64,000 nt of DNA from Oryzias latipes (Eukaryota; Chordata; Actinopteri; Beloniformes; Adrianichthyidae), in contig NC_019870.2 of the NCBI RefSeq assembly GCF_002234675.1, positions 659,485 to 723,484 on the forward strand, given 5' to 3'. This document shows positions 1 through 15,910 of the stretch, piece by piece (the stretch's first letter is position 1; each line of letters opens with the position of its first letter). The notes under the pieces were generated by a model. The model ran no database searches. It had not been told where the DNA came from and worked only from the letters and a program-made list of their open reading frames with translations. The position numbers and the translations under genes are program-made.

Positions 1-333
1 CTCTGGGGTTCTCCTCTGGGGTCCTCCTCTGGGGTTCTCCTCTGGGGTCCTCCTCTGGGGTTCTCCTCTGGGGTCCTCCTCTGGGGTTCTCCTCTGGGGT
101 CCTCCTCTGTGGTTCTCCTCTGGGGTTCTCCTCTGGGGTTCTCCTCTGGGGTTCTCCTCTGGGGTCCTCCTCTGTGGTTCTCCTCTGGGGTTCTCCTCTG
201 GGGTCCTCCTCTGGGGTTCTCCTCTGGGGTCCTCCTCTGTGGTTCTCCTCTGGGGTTCTCCTCTGGGGTCCTCCTCTGGGGTTCTCCTCTGGGGTCCTCC
301 TCTGTGGTTCTCCTCTGGGGTTCTCCTCAGCTG
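1..333. repeat. 13-bp G-rich minisatellite in ppp3cc intron
   Basis: About 25 tandem copies of a 13-bp unit alternating CTCTGGGGTTCTC and CTCTGGGGTCCTC, with a CTCTGTGG variant recurring roughly every 5 copies. The array enters from the left edge and stops about 24 bp before the acceptor of the first visible ppp3cc exon. The GGGG runs, one per 13 bp, could form G-quadruplexes on the sense strand. Open frames across it only read out the repeat and are not genes. Confidence 0.95.
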
Positions 334-337
334 CTGA

Positions 338-5619
<5,282 letters not shown>

Positions 5620-6300
5620 TCCCCCCGTTCCTCCCTCTCTCTTTCCTGCCTCCTCCCCCCGCCCCCTTTTTGGGGGGGGGGGGTCGGTTCGAGCGGTTAT
5701 TTATTTTCTCATCGATTAAAAATCGTAGTTTGAGACTGAAGGGAGGAACGACGGAGCGCCTTTGTTTCTATTCAGTCTGGGGGGAGGGGGGGTCAGGGAG
5801 GGGCTCATTCAGATGCTGTTTCTGCTCACACACACACACCTTTCTTATGCCAACAACAGTGTGACTGAGCTCTGCGGGGCGAGTATTCGTTTCTGTTCCT
5901 CTTTCAATGTGACGCTTTTCTGTTTTTTACACACTTAAACTTATGTAAAGGGGGGGGGCATGAAGCTACCACAGTCTTCCTCACTGATCTTCATCCAGAA
6001 GGAATCTGTGGAATCAGATTTCTGGAAAACCAAATTCCAAAAACCTGAAATCTGCTTTTTGGGGTTTAGAGTAAAAACTGATTTAAATCATGAAATTAGA
6101 GATAAAAACAGAAATTCTCCCCAGAAAACTAAATGGACCTTAATGAATGAATAACCATGGGGGGGGGGGCAGTGTCTTATATGAACATATCTAAATGTAC
6201 AGAAGCGTTTTGCTTGCGGCTCGCTTTGAAACTTTGTGGATTTCATGGCTCATTTCTGTACAACTGTCACTCATTCAATAAACAACCCAAAGCTGTACAA
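5620..6300 (+). other. ppp3cc: ppp3cc 3' UTR
   Basis: Sequence from the TAG at 5617-5619 to the inferred cleavage site after AATAAA at 6277-6282. It has G/C homopolymers and no open frame resembling a protein. An earlier ATTAAA at 5715-5720 could give a short alternative 3' end. Confidence 0.65.
6277..6282 (+). terminator. Poly(A) signal of ppp3cc
   Basis: Canonical AATAAA about 660 bp after the stop, followed from about 6300 by a strongly GT-rich tract (GTGTGCGTCTGTGTGTG and on), the expected downstream element for cleavage and polyadenylation. Confidence 0.75.
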
Positions 6301-6663
6301 GTGTGCGTCTGTGTGTGTTTGTGTCAGTGTGTCTCTTTGTGTGTGTGTAATATTTACGTTTAAAGACCCTGTAATATGTTATATCCATCATCCTTTTGTA
6401 AGACAATTCTTTGGAGGGTCGATAGGGGGCGCTCGTTGTCAGATTGGCTGTCGCGGACGGACGAAGAAGAGCAAACAGTCAAACCAAAAAAGTTAAACGA
6501 CGCGCCGGCAGCTTTGAAGCTGCATCAACAGAGTTGTGTGAGGAAGCCGCGGTTGCTGCTGGCCTGAAGCCGACACAGCCCGGCATGGAGACCTTTGTCC
6601 AGGTGAAACTACCGCCATCTTCTGGAGAGCAGAGGCAACAACACACTGGATTGCTGTTTAAAA

Positions 6664-7771
6664 GTGTTTTTTCTTTTTTTGAACAATACAAAACACCAGA
6701 ACATTTACATAAAATTCACAAAATATGGCGGATACAAGAAAGAATAATGCAATTTGAAAGGAAGCAAAAAGGAAAATTCTTGTCAGTATGGATACATAAA
6801 CCTATATTCATAACTATAGAGAAATGAGGGAAAAGTATAACATAAGAAAACCATAGTGGATAGTGTTACTAAATGCAGGGGGTACAACAGATAAATAAAC
6901 CGTCTCAGATTCTGGGAATATCACTCAAGATGTCATAAACTGTTATGGCTTTAGGTGAATCGATTAACTTTATGGATTTAATTTAGTATAAATTGACCTC
7001 ATTGTTTTTTCCTAACTTGTCCTGTCCAACAGCTGGGTAGTCAGATGAGAGCTGAGGGCCTCTTGTGTTGGACATATTTTACTTTAACAAGAGGGGTTAT
7101 TCATCTTCAGACAAACCAAAGGTGTGACTGAATAAACCCCTTTTGTAATTGAGGCCAAACTTTATTAATTTCAAACATGTTTGAAAATCTTTGGTGTTGG
7201 ACCGGACGGAAAAGGAAAGAGGGGAAGAAGAGGGAGGGATGTCAGGGGGTGGGGGGGGTGTGATAGTGAGAGGGGGGGGATAAGACCGTGAAGCAGCATA
7301 GAGCAGACAGGTTTACTGGTTGTTTATCATTACGGTACGGTTCAAATGTAGTTCAAAAGGGCGGGGCCTGTTCACACACACACTGAAATATTATCAACAC
7401 ACCTGCTAGCTGCAAAAAATGTCCACATGTCAACATGTACACAAAACAGATAGTGTTCACGAACGCATACCTATGCCTTAAAACCAACTAGTGTGAAATC
7501 TTTCATTCATTCAATCATGCAAACTATTAGTGCAAAGGTGAGCTAACACCTGTGCTCAGGTGAGTGTTTATGTTCTTCTAAAATGGATGGTGGAATGTGA
7601 AAAGAAGGAGGGAGAGGAGAGTGCCCAGCCATCCCCACACCCAGACCCCCGCCGCAGCGGCAGCCGGAACCCCCCAAGGCCACACGGCAGCAGGCAGGGG
7701 ACAACCGCCCCCCGGGAGACCAAATCCGCCACCCAGGCCAGGACCAGCAGGACCCCTGCGAGGCCCCCAGA
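6664..7771 (-). mobile_element. 3' end of an L1/Tx1-like LINE (3' UTR remnant)
   Basis: Read on the - strand, this is a GC-rich stretch (7771-7620) followed by AT-rich sequence ending near 6664-6685 in TTGTTC and A-rich TTCAAAAAAAGAAAAAACAC, like the tail of fish L1-type elements. I infer it is the 3' UTR continuing from the ORF2 remnant at 12745-13250, interrupted by the hAT element (7772-9235) and the L2 element (10043-12240). No coding capacity. Family is by resemblance only. Confidence 0.45.
7764..7771. repeat. Target site duplication (left) of hAT element
   Basis: CCCCCAGA directly before the left terminus CAGTGGCGG; the identical 8 bp follows the right terminus at 9236-9243. Eight bases is the hallmark of hAT insertions. 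Confidence 0.85.
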
Positions 7772-8173
7772 CAGTGGCGGTTCTACCCTGAATTACTCCC
7801 CGGGCGAGACCCTCCTCTGCCCCCCCCCCCCCCCCCCCCCCCCCAATAGAGTCACTTTGTCCATTTATTGTAACTGAAAATACAGTGGGAAATATTTAAT
7901 CAAACACAAATAAATAATCTAAAATAAATATTATAAACTACAAATCACACTAATAACACACTAGAATAAATGTAACTGCAGCACTAAGAACAGAAAACAC
8001 TAACTAAAACCTAACCTTTGTGGCCTTCCTTTATGCAAGCTTGTCAATAACATCATCATATGAAATCTGCTCCCCCCCTGAATGATTGATACTAACAACA
8101 GCAGGTTAGTGAGTTGCTCCTGAGACATTGGTGATCTCAGGTATGACTTGATCCACTGGAGTTTTGAAAAGCT

Positions 8174-8206
<33 letters not shown>

Positions 8207-9235
8207 CTACCATCACAGCTTATTTAACATTATGAACTAATATACAACAATAAAACACAACACAAACTTTGTGTTACAGCAGAGCAGACAGACACACGAA
8301 TCATAACTAATGTTACAAGTTAAGGCAGAGCAAACATTTAAGAATAAATATCTTAAAAATGACGTTATTTACAATATTTGGGCCTACTTCAGTTTTGGTC
8401 ATGATAGACCAAACAAGAGATTTTTCTTCTGCAACGTTGTTGTTGTTGTAGGGCAGGTAGCATTCGAATTTAGAAAACGTGCATCTAGCTATGCGATAAT
8501 ACCCTTTTCTTTGTCTCTTTTCTCCTCTTCTTCTCTTTTCTTTCTAAATTGGGCACCAATTTTGACCTTTTTTGTCCATATTTCAGATGTTTTTGCATTT
8601 AGCATAAATGTCCTGACATAGGTATCAAGTCTGTCGACTAAACCAACTCTCATCTAAGTGAAGAATTTTTTTTGTTTTTCCATTTTTTATTTGGGCATTT
8701 CACACCAAAATAACCAAAAAAGCATGATTTTTTTATACCTTTTTATACCCGCAGCGCCCCCCCCCCCCCCGTTCGTCAAACATTTCCAGAAGGAGCGCGT
8801 GCAGCTGCACCCAGGGGCGCCAATTCGCTACATGGCGGCGCAATTTTTATTTTTTCATCAAGCACTGAGCCGCGGCCCGCGACCGTTGCCCCCCTGGAAG
8901 AAGATCCAGCCAGGTTTGCGCATGCGTTTTGCGCTCCGTGCTCACCTCTCAGCCTGTACCCTTCACCCCGCGCCCCCTCCCTTCTCCTTCTTCACCCCGC
9001 GCCCCCTCCCTTCTCCTTCTCACACACATTTGCGTCTACTTCTCAAAGACAGGAGGGAGCGCAGCTGCGGGGCGGGGGCTCCGCCAGGTTTCAGGCTGTT
9101 ACAAACTCTGTGATATAAGTAAACCAATAGTGGTGCATAAAGTATTTTACAAGAGCTGAGCCGCTGGCGCCGCCCCTCCGTCATTTTTCCGCCCCGGGCG
9201 ATCGCCCGTATGGCCCGTGCCTAAAACCGCTACTG
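7772..9235. mobile_element. Non-autonomous hAT-type DNA transposon, 1464 bp
   Basis: Left end CAGTGGCGGTTCTA and right end (reverse complement) CAGTAGCGGTTTTA form imperfect terminal inverted repeats, followed inside each end by a related CCCCGGGCGA motif. Perfect 8-bp duplications CCCCCAGA flank it (7764-7771, 9236-9243). No transposase-sized frame survives, so it is non-autonomous or decayed. Inside are C25 at 7820-7844, (CAG)10 at 8176-8205 and a C-run near 8760. It sits inside the GC-rich 3' UTR of the L1-like LINE, so it is younger than that LINE. Confidence 0.85.
8176..8205. repeat. (CAG)10 microsatellite
   Basis: Ten uninterrupted CAG triplets inside the non-autonomous hAT element; not in any supported coding frame. 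Confidence 0.95.
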
Positions 9236-9243
9236 CCCCCAGA

Positions 9244-10041
9244 GCCAGAGAGCAGGGAAGCACGGGGGAAAGAGAGCGCCGCCCCAGCCCAACCCGGAAT
9301 AGCCCAACCCAGGGCCCCACCCGAGAAGGGCACCTACAGCCCCAGATGAGCACCCCATCACCACCCAGGAGTTCCGGGCATCCCCCCGCCCCAACCCCAG
9401 GTACGAGCCAGGACCCCCCAAGGGAGACCCGCTCCGTGCTCCAGGCAGCCACCCACCCGGCCCACGGTTGGTCCAGGGAGGAGCAAGCAGGGGCCAGCCA
9501 CCCCCACCCCGGAGGGGAGCACCCCGGGGAAAAAGGGGGGCCCACAAGGGGTGTTGTAAACATGGCCCGACCAGGCTCGGCCACTGTTGGAAGTTTGGCG
9601 GGGCCCAGCGCCCAGGGGCAAGGACACCCATGGCTCAGGTGTAATGTGAACCCCCCCCCGAGCGGAGAGAGTACTGCCGGGCCCAGGAGACCGGCACCCA
9701 GGGGACACGGCAGCCGCCGCCAAGGGACCCGTACCCCCCACCAGAGAAGGGGTGTGTGTGTGCGTGTATGTGTGTTTGTGGGGGTGTGTGTGTGTGTGTT
9801 ATGTGTTGGAGTGTATATTTTGAGGGGGGAGGGGTGTGTGTACTAAGGGGGGTGCGGTTAAAATTGGCAGGTAGGGCACTGAGGGGACATCTCCTGATTA
9901 CTCACAGTGATGTCCCCTCACCCTCCCCACCAAGGGGCCCTAAATGTCTAAGGTGCGGTTAAAATTGGCAGGTAGGGTGCTAGGAGGACATCTGCTGCTT
10001 GCTGGCAGTGATGTCCAAGCACCCCCCCTACCAAGGGCCCT
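9244..10041 (-). mobile_element. L1/Tx1-like LINE 3' UTR segment with an internal ~100-bp tandem pair
   Basis: GC-rich sequence lying between the hAT element and the L2 element, of the same composition as 7620-7763 and 12290-12690, and read as one dispersed LINE 3' UTR. At 9845-10041 there are two diverged copies of a unit of about 100 bp, each beginning AGGTGCGGTTAAAATTGGC and each containing an internal palindrome (GACATC ... GATGTC). Long open frames here reflect high GC, not genes. Confidence 0.5.
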
Positions 10042-10042
10042 A

Positions 10043-12240
10043 CATCAATCAATCAATCAATCAAATCTTTATTTGTATAGCACTTTCACATCTTCCAGAC
10101 ATCCAAAGTGCTGCACACGTATAACTACACTAAAACCATAGGTAAAATTCAAAGAAACACAGTAAAATGATAATAAAATCATCAATAAAAGAAAACACAC
10201 AAAAAAAAAAAAAAAAAAAAAAACAACAAAAAACTGTCTAATTATCATTCTCTCTGGTGTTAAAAGCCAATGTAAAAAGATGAGTTTTTAGCAGAGATTT
10301 AAAATCGTTTAAGGATCTGGCAGATCTCATAGACAGGGGGAGACGATTCCAGAGTTTGGGAGCAACCACTGAAAACGCTCTGTCCCCCTTGGTCACCAGT
10401 CGAGTCCTTGGAACCTCTAAGAGCATCTGGTCTACAGATCGCAGAGCTCTACGAGGACGATGGCTCTGCAGGAGCTCAGAAAGATAAGGAGGTGCCAGAC
10501 CATTTAAACATTTAAAAACCAAGAGTAAGATTTTAAAATCAATTCTAAAAGAAACAGGCAGCCAGTGCAGAGAGCGCAGTATTGGTGTGATATGATCACG
10601 CCGTCTGGTCCCCGTTAGAAGTCGGGCAGCTGAATTCTGGACCAGCTGAAGACGGTGGAGGAGAGTCTGGTCGATCCCGGAATAAAGGGAGTTACAATAG
10701 TCCAGTCTGGAAAAGATGAATGCATGAACAACCCTTTCCAGGGTGTCATAGGGGAGATATGGCTTCACTTTACTGATTAATCTCAGATGATAAAAGCTGG
10801 ACTGGACCACTGCACTAACTTCTTTGTCAAATTTAAAATGACAATCTAAAATGACCCCAAGATTCCTAATAAAAGACTGGTTAGAGTCTAATGACCCAAT
10901 GGCACTGCTGCATCCTGTCAGGAGGTCCGTTTTCCCAAATCGAAGGACCTCGGTTTTACTTTCATTTAAGTTGAGGAAGTTTAGGTTCATCCAGGCTTTA
11001 ACCTCCTCTAAACACCTTTGTAAGTTCTCTACACACTGGACTCCCCCAGATTTTAAGGGTAGATAAATCTGGATGTCATCTGCATAACAGTGATATGAGA
11101 CATGATGTTTTTCAAAGATGGAGCCCAGTGGAAGCAGGTATAAAGAAAATAAAATAGGACCTAAAATTGAGCCTTGAGGAACCCCATGTCCGAGTGGGAC
11201 CATTGTGGATGAGAATGGTCCCAGTTGGACAGAAAAACTCCTATTGGATAAATAGGAGTTAAACCACTGAAGCACTGTGCCTCTCAAACCAACAGATTGC
11301 TCTAATCGAGAGAGTAAAATATCGTGATTCACCGTATCAAAAGCAGCGGTAAGGTCAAGAAGGATTAAAACAGCAGAAGCTTCAGAATCGACAGTTAAAA
11401 GCAAATCATTGCATACCCTGAGTAGAGATGTTTCCGTACTGTGACGTGCTCTAAAACCAGACTGGAATTTGTCTAAGATGCCATAGAGCTCTAGATGGTC
11501 CTGTAGCTGAAGGTAAACAGCTTTCTCCAAAACTTTCGACAGAAAAGGCAGCTTGGATATGGGCCTAAAGTTTGAGAGAACAGAAGGATCCAAGCTGCTC
11601 TTTTTAAGAAGTGGTTGCACCACAGCATGTTTAAAGGCAGCTGGAACGCAACCTGAAAGAAGAGAAGTATTAATAAAATTGACTACCCAGGGACCGATAG
11701 AACTGAATACTTCCTTCAGCAGTCTGGGGGGAATACTGTCCCCTGGACAATAAGAGGGTCTCAGGTGCTGAACTATCTCAGAAGTTTCTGAGAGAGTCAC
11801 AGGTTCAAAATGATCTAAAACAGCAGAAAGTGCAGATACAATAACAGGATCTGGGGTACAGGATACAGATAAAAGCCTGGCAGCACTTACTTTATCAATA
11901 AAATATCTTAAGAATCGTTCACAGAGTGTAGAAGAAGGAGTCAAGGATGATAGTGATGAATCATGAGGATTTAAAAGAGAGTTCAAAGAGTTAAAAATAA
12001 TTTGGGGCTTACTGAGATTCTCCGCCACATAAGAAGAAATAAACTGTGCCTTGGCACTTTTGACAGCTGCCTGATACTCAGATAAGCAGTTTTTTAAAAT
12101 CTCCAAAGAAATGTGGAGCTTATCTTCTTCCATCTCCTCTCAGCCTGTCGGAGAGCGCGCCTGAGCGTCCGGGTGTGTTCATTGAGCCACGGCTCTGATG
12201 CTGAATTACAGCGCTTCGTTTTAAACATGTCTAAGGTGCA
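10043..12240 (-). mobile_element. 5'-truncated L2-like (CR1 clade) LINE
   Basis: Contains a reverse transcriptase frame (10238-12133) plus an upstream piece in another frame (about 12120-12235). Its 3' end on the - strand is GTATAAATAAAG-like (TGCTATACAAATAAAG) followed by a (TGAT)n tail, typical of L2-type LINEs that end in a short microsatellite rather than poly(A). The endonuclease domain is missing, so it is 5' truncated as usual for LINE insertions. It landed inside the L1-like 3' UTR. Exact 5' boundary and target duplication are unresolved. Confidence 0.8.
10238..12133 (-). pseudogene. LINE reverse transcriptase (L2-like ORF2 fragment, 631 codons)
   Basis: RNA-templated DNA polymerase that copies LINE RNA at a nicked target. 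Visible RT blocks in order: FRPIS near residues 189-193, LLDLTAAFDTVNHD near 258-271, GVPQGSILGP near 317-326, and the catalytic YADD at 350-353, followed by the thumb and a C-terminal region ending LKTHLF. No stop codon interrupts 631 codons, so decay is slight. The start is arbitrary: the protein really continues upstream in another frame (ASEPWLNEHTRTLRRALRQ), separated by a single-base frameshift near 12125, and the endonuclease is absent. It cannot retrotranspose by itself. Confidence 0.85.
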
Positions 12241-12289
12241 AATAAAACCGAAAGAGGGGGGGCCCACTCCATACGGCAACCATGGGAGG

Positions 12290-12700
12290 GGTACCACTGC
12301 CAAGTAGCTCCCCCCCAAGGCGCATCGCAGGCTAAACCCCCCACCCCTTCACCCTAATATGAAGTTGTATGAGGTAGGGGGTAGGTTGGGGACAGCTGGT
12401 AGACTGTCCCCCCGGTGGTCAAACAGCTGTCCCCCAGCCCCCCCCCCCCCCAGCACAGGGGCCAGGCCCCATCCCCCGAGGAGCACCCCAGGCCCAGCAC
12501 CACCCCCCCCCACACACAGAGAGAGAGGGGCCAGAAGGCGCCGCCCCCCCCGGAGCAAGCCCAGCCCCCCCCCCCCCCCAAGCGCCGGCCCTGGAAGAGC
12601 TCTGGTCAGGCCTCGACGGGACCGAGGCAGCCAACCGGCCGGGGCAACCGCCGATTGCCTCAGCGGAGACCCCGACCCGTAAACCCCCCATTGACCTCAT
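12290..12700 (-). mobile_element. GC-rich 3' UTR segment of L1/Tx1-like LINE
   Basis: C-run-rich sequence joined directly to the ORF2 remnant upstream (- strand). It matches in style the GC-rich pieces at 9244-10041 and 7620-7763, and the L2 element separates it from them. Confidence 0.4.
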
Positions 12701-12738
12701 TGTTAAAGAAGGTAAAGTTAGGGTGACATTTCTGTCAC

Positions 12739-13250
12739 CTATTTTTGTGTATAAAAAACACAACACAGTATTGGTACATTGTTTACACTGTTGTGTAGTG
12801 ACAGGCCAAAGATTGTTACTTGTTTTGAAAAGAAGTCCATGATGAATGGAAATTTATTTTTTAACCATTTGTAAACATCCATCCAGAACATTTGAACAAC
12901 ATCACACCGGAAGAATCTGTGGTCGATGTCTTCAACAGCAGTTTGGCAGAAGGAACAGCTGTTGTCATCAATGTTGAAATGTAATCTAAGTAGTTCTTTG
13001 GACGGATAAATATCATTCATAATTTTGAAGTGTTTCTTTAACTTTTGGGGGAATAGGAAGTTTCATGAAACCGGTTCTTAAATTAGTAACAACATTTTGT
13101 TCAAATTTCTGCAGTATATTGTTTTTGTTCTGTTGTCCAGGAAAAAACCTTTCTATGAATAAAGAGTTATTACATTTTCTGTCCATAAGAGGGCGTCCTT
13201 CAATGGATAATGTGGCTAACTGTGGTTTTATCATAACATGTGTCATTGTG
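12739..13250 (-). pseudogene. C-terminal ORF2 remnant of an L1/Tx1-like LINE
   Basis: Two overlapping - strand frames read through a segment typical of the C-terminal region of fish L1-type ORF2: GRPLMDRKCNNSLF, then PPKVKETL, then NDIYPSKELLRLHFNI followed by a CxxC-like CSFCQTAVEDIDHRFF motif. The frame changes near 13015-13020, and the last ORF2 residues are missing where it runs into the GC-rich 3' UTR. 5' truncated near 13290, where a piggyBac-like MITE begins. Nonfunctional. Confidence 0.7.
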
Positions 13251-13296
13251 TTCCTTGTTAGAAATACAAATTTTCCAGGAAGAGAATGCTGTGTAA

Positions 13297-13504
13297 CCCT
13301 TGTTCTATCCTAGGCACTTTAACATTGGGAGTTGGGTCATCTAGACCCACTAGACAGAGCTCTGAACCTTTTTTCTTCTATGATTTGTGATCTTCACTGG
13401 TGTCCATGGATTACATGAAATCTTTCCACCTTTATCCACCTTTGTCATGGTAGGAGAACACCTCAATGGAAGGGGGGGGGGGGTCATCTAAGATAGAACA
13501 AGGG
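13297..13504. mobile_element. piggyBac-like MITE, copy 1 (complete)
   Basis: About 208 bp with 13-bp terminal inverted repeats CCCTTGTTCTATC, next to GTAA on the left and TTAA on the right, the piggyBac-type target. The interior, including a G-run before the right end, matches the copies at 23395 and 28038. No coding capacity. Confidence 0.8.
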
Positions 13505-14760
13505 TTAATAGAACACATGTTGACATGCATGATGCTGCAGGGCTGTTATCAACATGCTGCATGATGTACAGATATTTTGCTGTCAACATAAATGTAAACT
13601 TTATTGTGTTAAACCTGTATACAGCATACTAGGCTGTTATAGTAACAGATTTATACATTTCTGACTCAGTGACTGAACTTTTCTTGCAGGTTTCCAATGG
13701 ATTCAGACTTAAGGAAGAAGTGAATCTTAGCAATAAAAGATCTAACCCAGATGGATCACTGTGGTTCCAACTAATAATACAGTCTGGATATGTTCAGAAC
13801 ATTTTGTGGAAACACATTTTGATGCGAAAACAGACTGAAGGCTTGAAACCCGACACCAAAACATCCTTTTGACTTTATGTTCCACTTTTTTAATTACCGA
13901 CACGAAGCCCACCGAGACGACTGTTGTTGTGAATTTAGGCTACACATAACATTGAATTGAATCTGTTTTACACAAATTGTTCACACATGAATCAGTAAAT
14001 CTATTGTTTTTCTTTTAGGATAAATCTATTGTAAACTTTTGGACTTTTTGTTGTCTTATTATTGATTTATTATTATCTATTATTATTATTACTGAGTTAT
14101 TTTGGGGCTTTTCTAAATAATTTAAATTACATATCAAGAGGTTTAAGACTTCTAAATGTTTAGAAATTATTTAAAAAAATTATTTGTAATAATTTTTTTA
14201 TTTGTAAGAAGTCCTGCAACTTTGCATTTTCATTAAAGTTTGAGCTTTTGAGTCTGACTGTTTCTCTTATTTGACAGCAAATTATTTATCTATATAATTT
14301 TTTATTTATTTTTTTATTTACCCAGGCTGTGTCCCACCAAGGTGGGGTAGCCTAGACAAGGCACACAACTTTAGCTCCCTCTGTCCCTTCCCCAAACCCT
14401 CCTCCTTCAGTGTGTGAGTGCATGTGTGTGTATGTGCGTGTGACTGGTCACACCACACTGCACCAATATATACATAATATATATATATTATACATATATA
14501 TGTTATATAAAAGCTACTCAGATGCCACTATAGACTATATAATTCATTGTCATGTGGGCGCCGACGACCTCACCAAGATGGCGTCGGCTCCGCCCCCGCT
14601 GACCAGGCTTCCAGGCGGGCGTGTCTCCTCTACCATGACGCTGAAGATTAGAGAGGAAGAGGAGGACCTACAGGTCACTCAGCCTGCAGCGCCCTCTGCT
14701 GGATGCTGAGATGAGCTGCAGGCAAAGCGGTGGGTTTCTTATTTTCAAAATAAAAGCTTG
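13505..14760. other. Intergenic, no gene recognised
   Basis: AT-rich sequence between the TE cluster and the presumed dmtn 3' end. A 67-codon frame at 13669-13872 and a 99-codon frame at 14410-14709 have no recognisable family. There is an AT-rich low-complexity patch near 14470-14510. Nothing else could be supported. Confidence 0.5.
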
Positions 14761-14767
14761 ATGGACA

Positions 14768-14773
14768 TTTATT
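14768..14773 (-). terminator. Candidate poly(A) signal for dmtn
   Basis: AATAAA on the - strand about 1.14 kb after the dmtn stop codon. It is the nearest good candidate I noted; no strong downstream GT element was verified, so the 3' end is tentative. Confidence 0.35.
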
Positions 14774-15164
14774 TTGTATTCCAGCAGAAGTTTATGTTTG
14801 GGACGTCAGAGATGCAAAGACCTGAAGTATAAAGACACCAAAGATCAAAGCCTGGGAGGAAAACATTTATGACAGGATTGGTTCTGAGGTTCTTCCTGCC
14901 TGTTGCAGCCGATCAACAGAAAAAAACAAACCAAATCAAAAAACAGACGTTTTGTTGTGCAGTCAGACTCTTCAGCATTCATCCCCCCAGATCCATCCAG
15001 GATCATTCCAGATCCTTTAGGGGGCGCCACAGCAGATCCACATGTGGTTTGGCTTCAGTTTTACGGCAGATGCCCTTCCTGACTCAACACCGTTTACCAC
15101 TGACTGTATCTGAGACCTGGACTGGACTGAGTGGCCCCGCCCCCCAGTGTTCCCAGATTTTGTG

Positions 15165-15305
15165 TAGCCTGTTTTCAAGTGGTAGGGGGTGTGGCCTTTC
15201 AACAAGCTCAATCCTGACTGGAATGAGTGGTTGCCATAGAAATGTCGACTTGAAGCAATCGCTGCTTACTAATAACTTCTGGCTCCAACATGGCGGCGTC
15301 CTTAA
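15165..15305 (-). repeat. Dispersed repeat in dmtn 3' UTR (partner at 38395-38545)
   Basis: Read on the - strand it matches + strand 38395-38545, with shared stretches such as TTGGAGCCAGA, AGTAAGCAG and AGGCCACACCCC in the same order. Unclassified interspersed repeat of about 140 bp, two opposite-strand copies 23 kb apart. Confidence 0.7.
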
Positions 15306-15381
15306 GGTGAGGGATTTGGAATAAACCATTTTCTGTGGGGGCGGGGGTCACTCTCAGTCCAGTTCTGTGATACAGTCGATG

Positions 15382-15418
15382 GCCTGTCCCAAGTCAATTT
15401 ACCAGACTTGGGACAGGC
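15382..15418. repeat. Perfect 14-bp stem hairpin
   Basis: GCCTGTCCCAAGTC, a 9-nt loop AATTTACCA, then the exact reverse complement GACTTGGGACAGGC. It lies in the presumed dmtn 3' UTR near other interspersed-repeat debris. Confidence 0.9.
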
Positions 15419-15910
15419 ACATGAAAGCATCGCAGGGCGCCCCCAGGGAGTCATGGGGGCTTACAGTCCCTGGTGGCTCCAGAGGGTCTCAGGTCCAAAC
15501 CCGGTTTTCTTTTGGGTCAGAACTGTGAGCAGAAACGGTTTTTACCAAACATACTGAGGTTTTCAGCAGCTGATGGCTTCGTTGTCATGGTGACCGTATC
15601 AATCGTCCTGCAGATCTCTGAGCCTCTTCCTCTGAACGTGCAGCTGTGATGACGATGATGATGATGATGATGAAGATGAAGGGGTGGGGGTGGATATGCA
15701 GTGGAATAGTGCAGATTTGCAAGCGGGGGGGGGTTATAAGTGCAGCCAGCATGTCAGCGGCTCAGTCCAGGTCGGGACGCTCCTCCAGGCGCCTGGTTGG
15801 TTAGTAAGATGCTGGCGGCTGGGGCAGAGATGTGAAGTTCCGACCCGGTTCCTCCTGGTCCTCTCAAAGCAGGAACTTCAAGTATTCACCGGGAACGAGG
15901 TCACTTCCTG

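Noticed and set aside
9147..9846. Long overlapping frames on both strands, 127-209 codons
   Set aside because: High-GC LINE 3' UTR; the frames are Pro/Gly/Arg-rich in all phases and match no protein.
13669..13872. 67-codon frame after an AG acceptor-like site
   Set aside because: No recognisable family, no splice partners, AT-rich surroundings.
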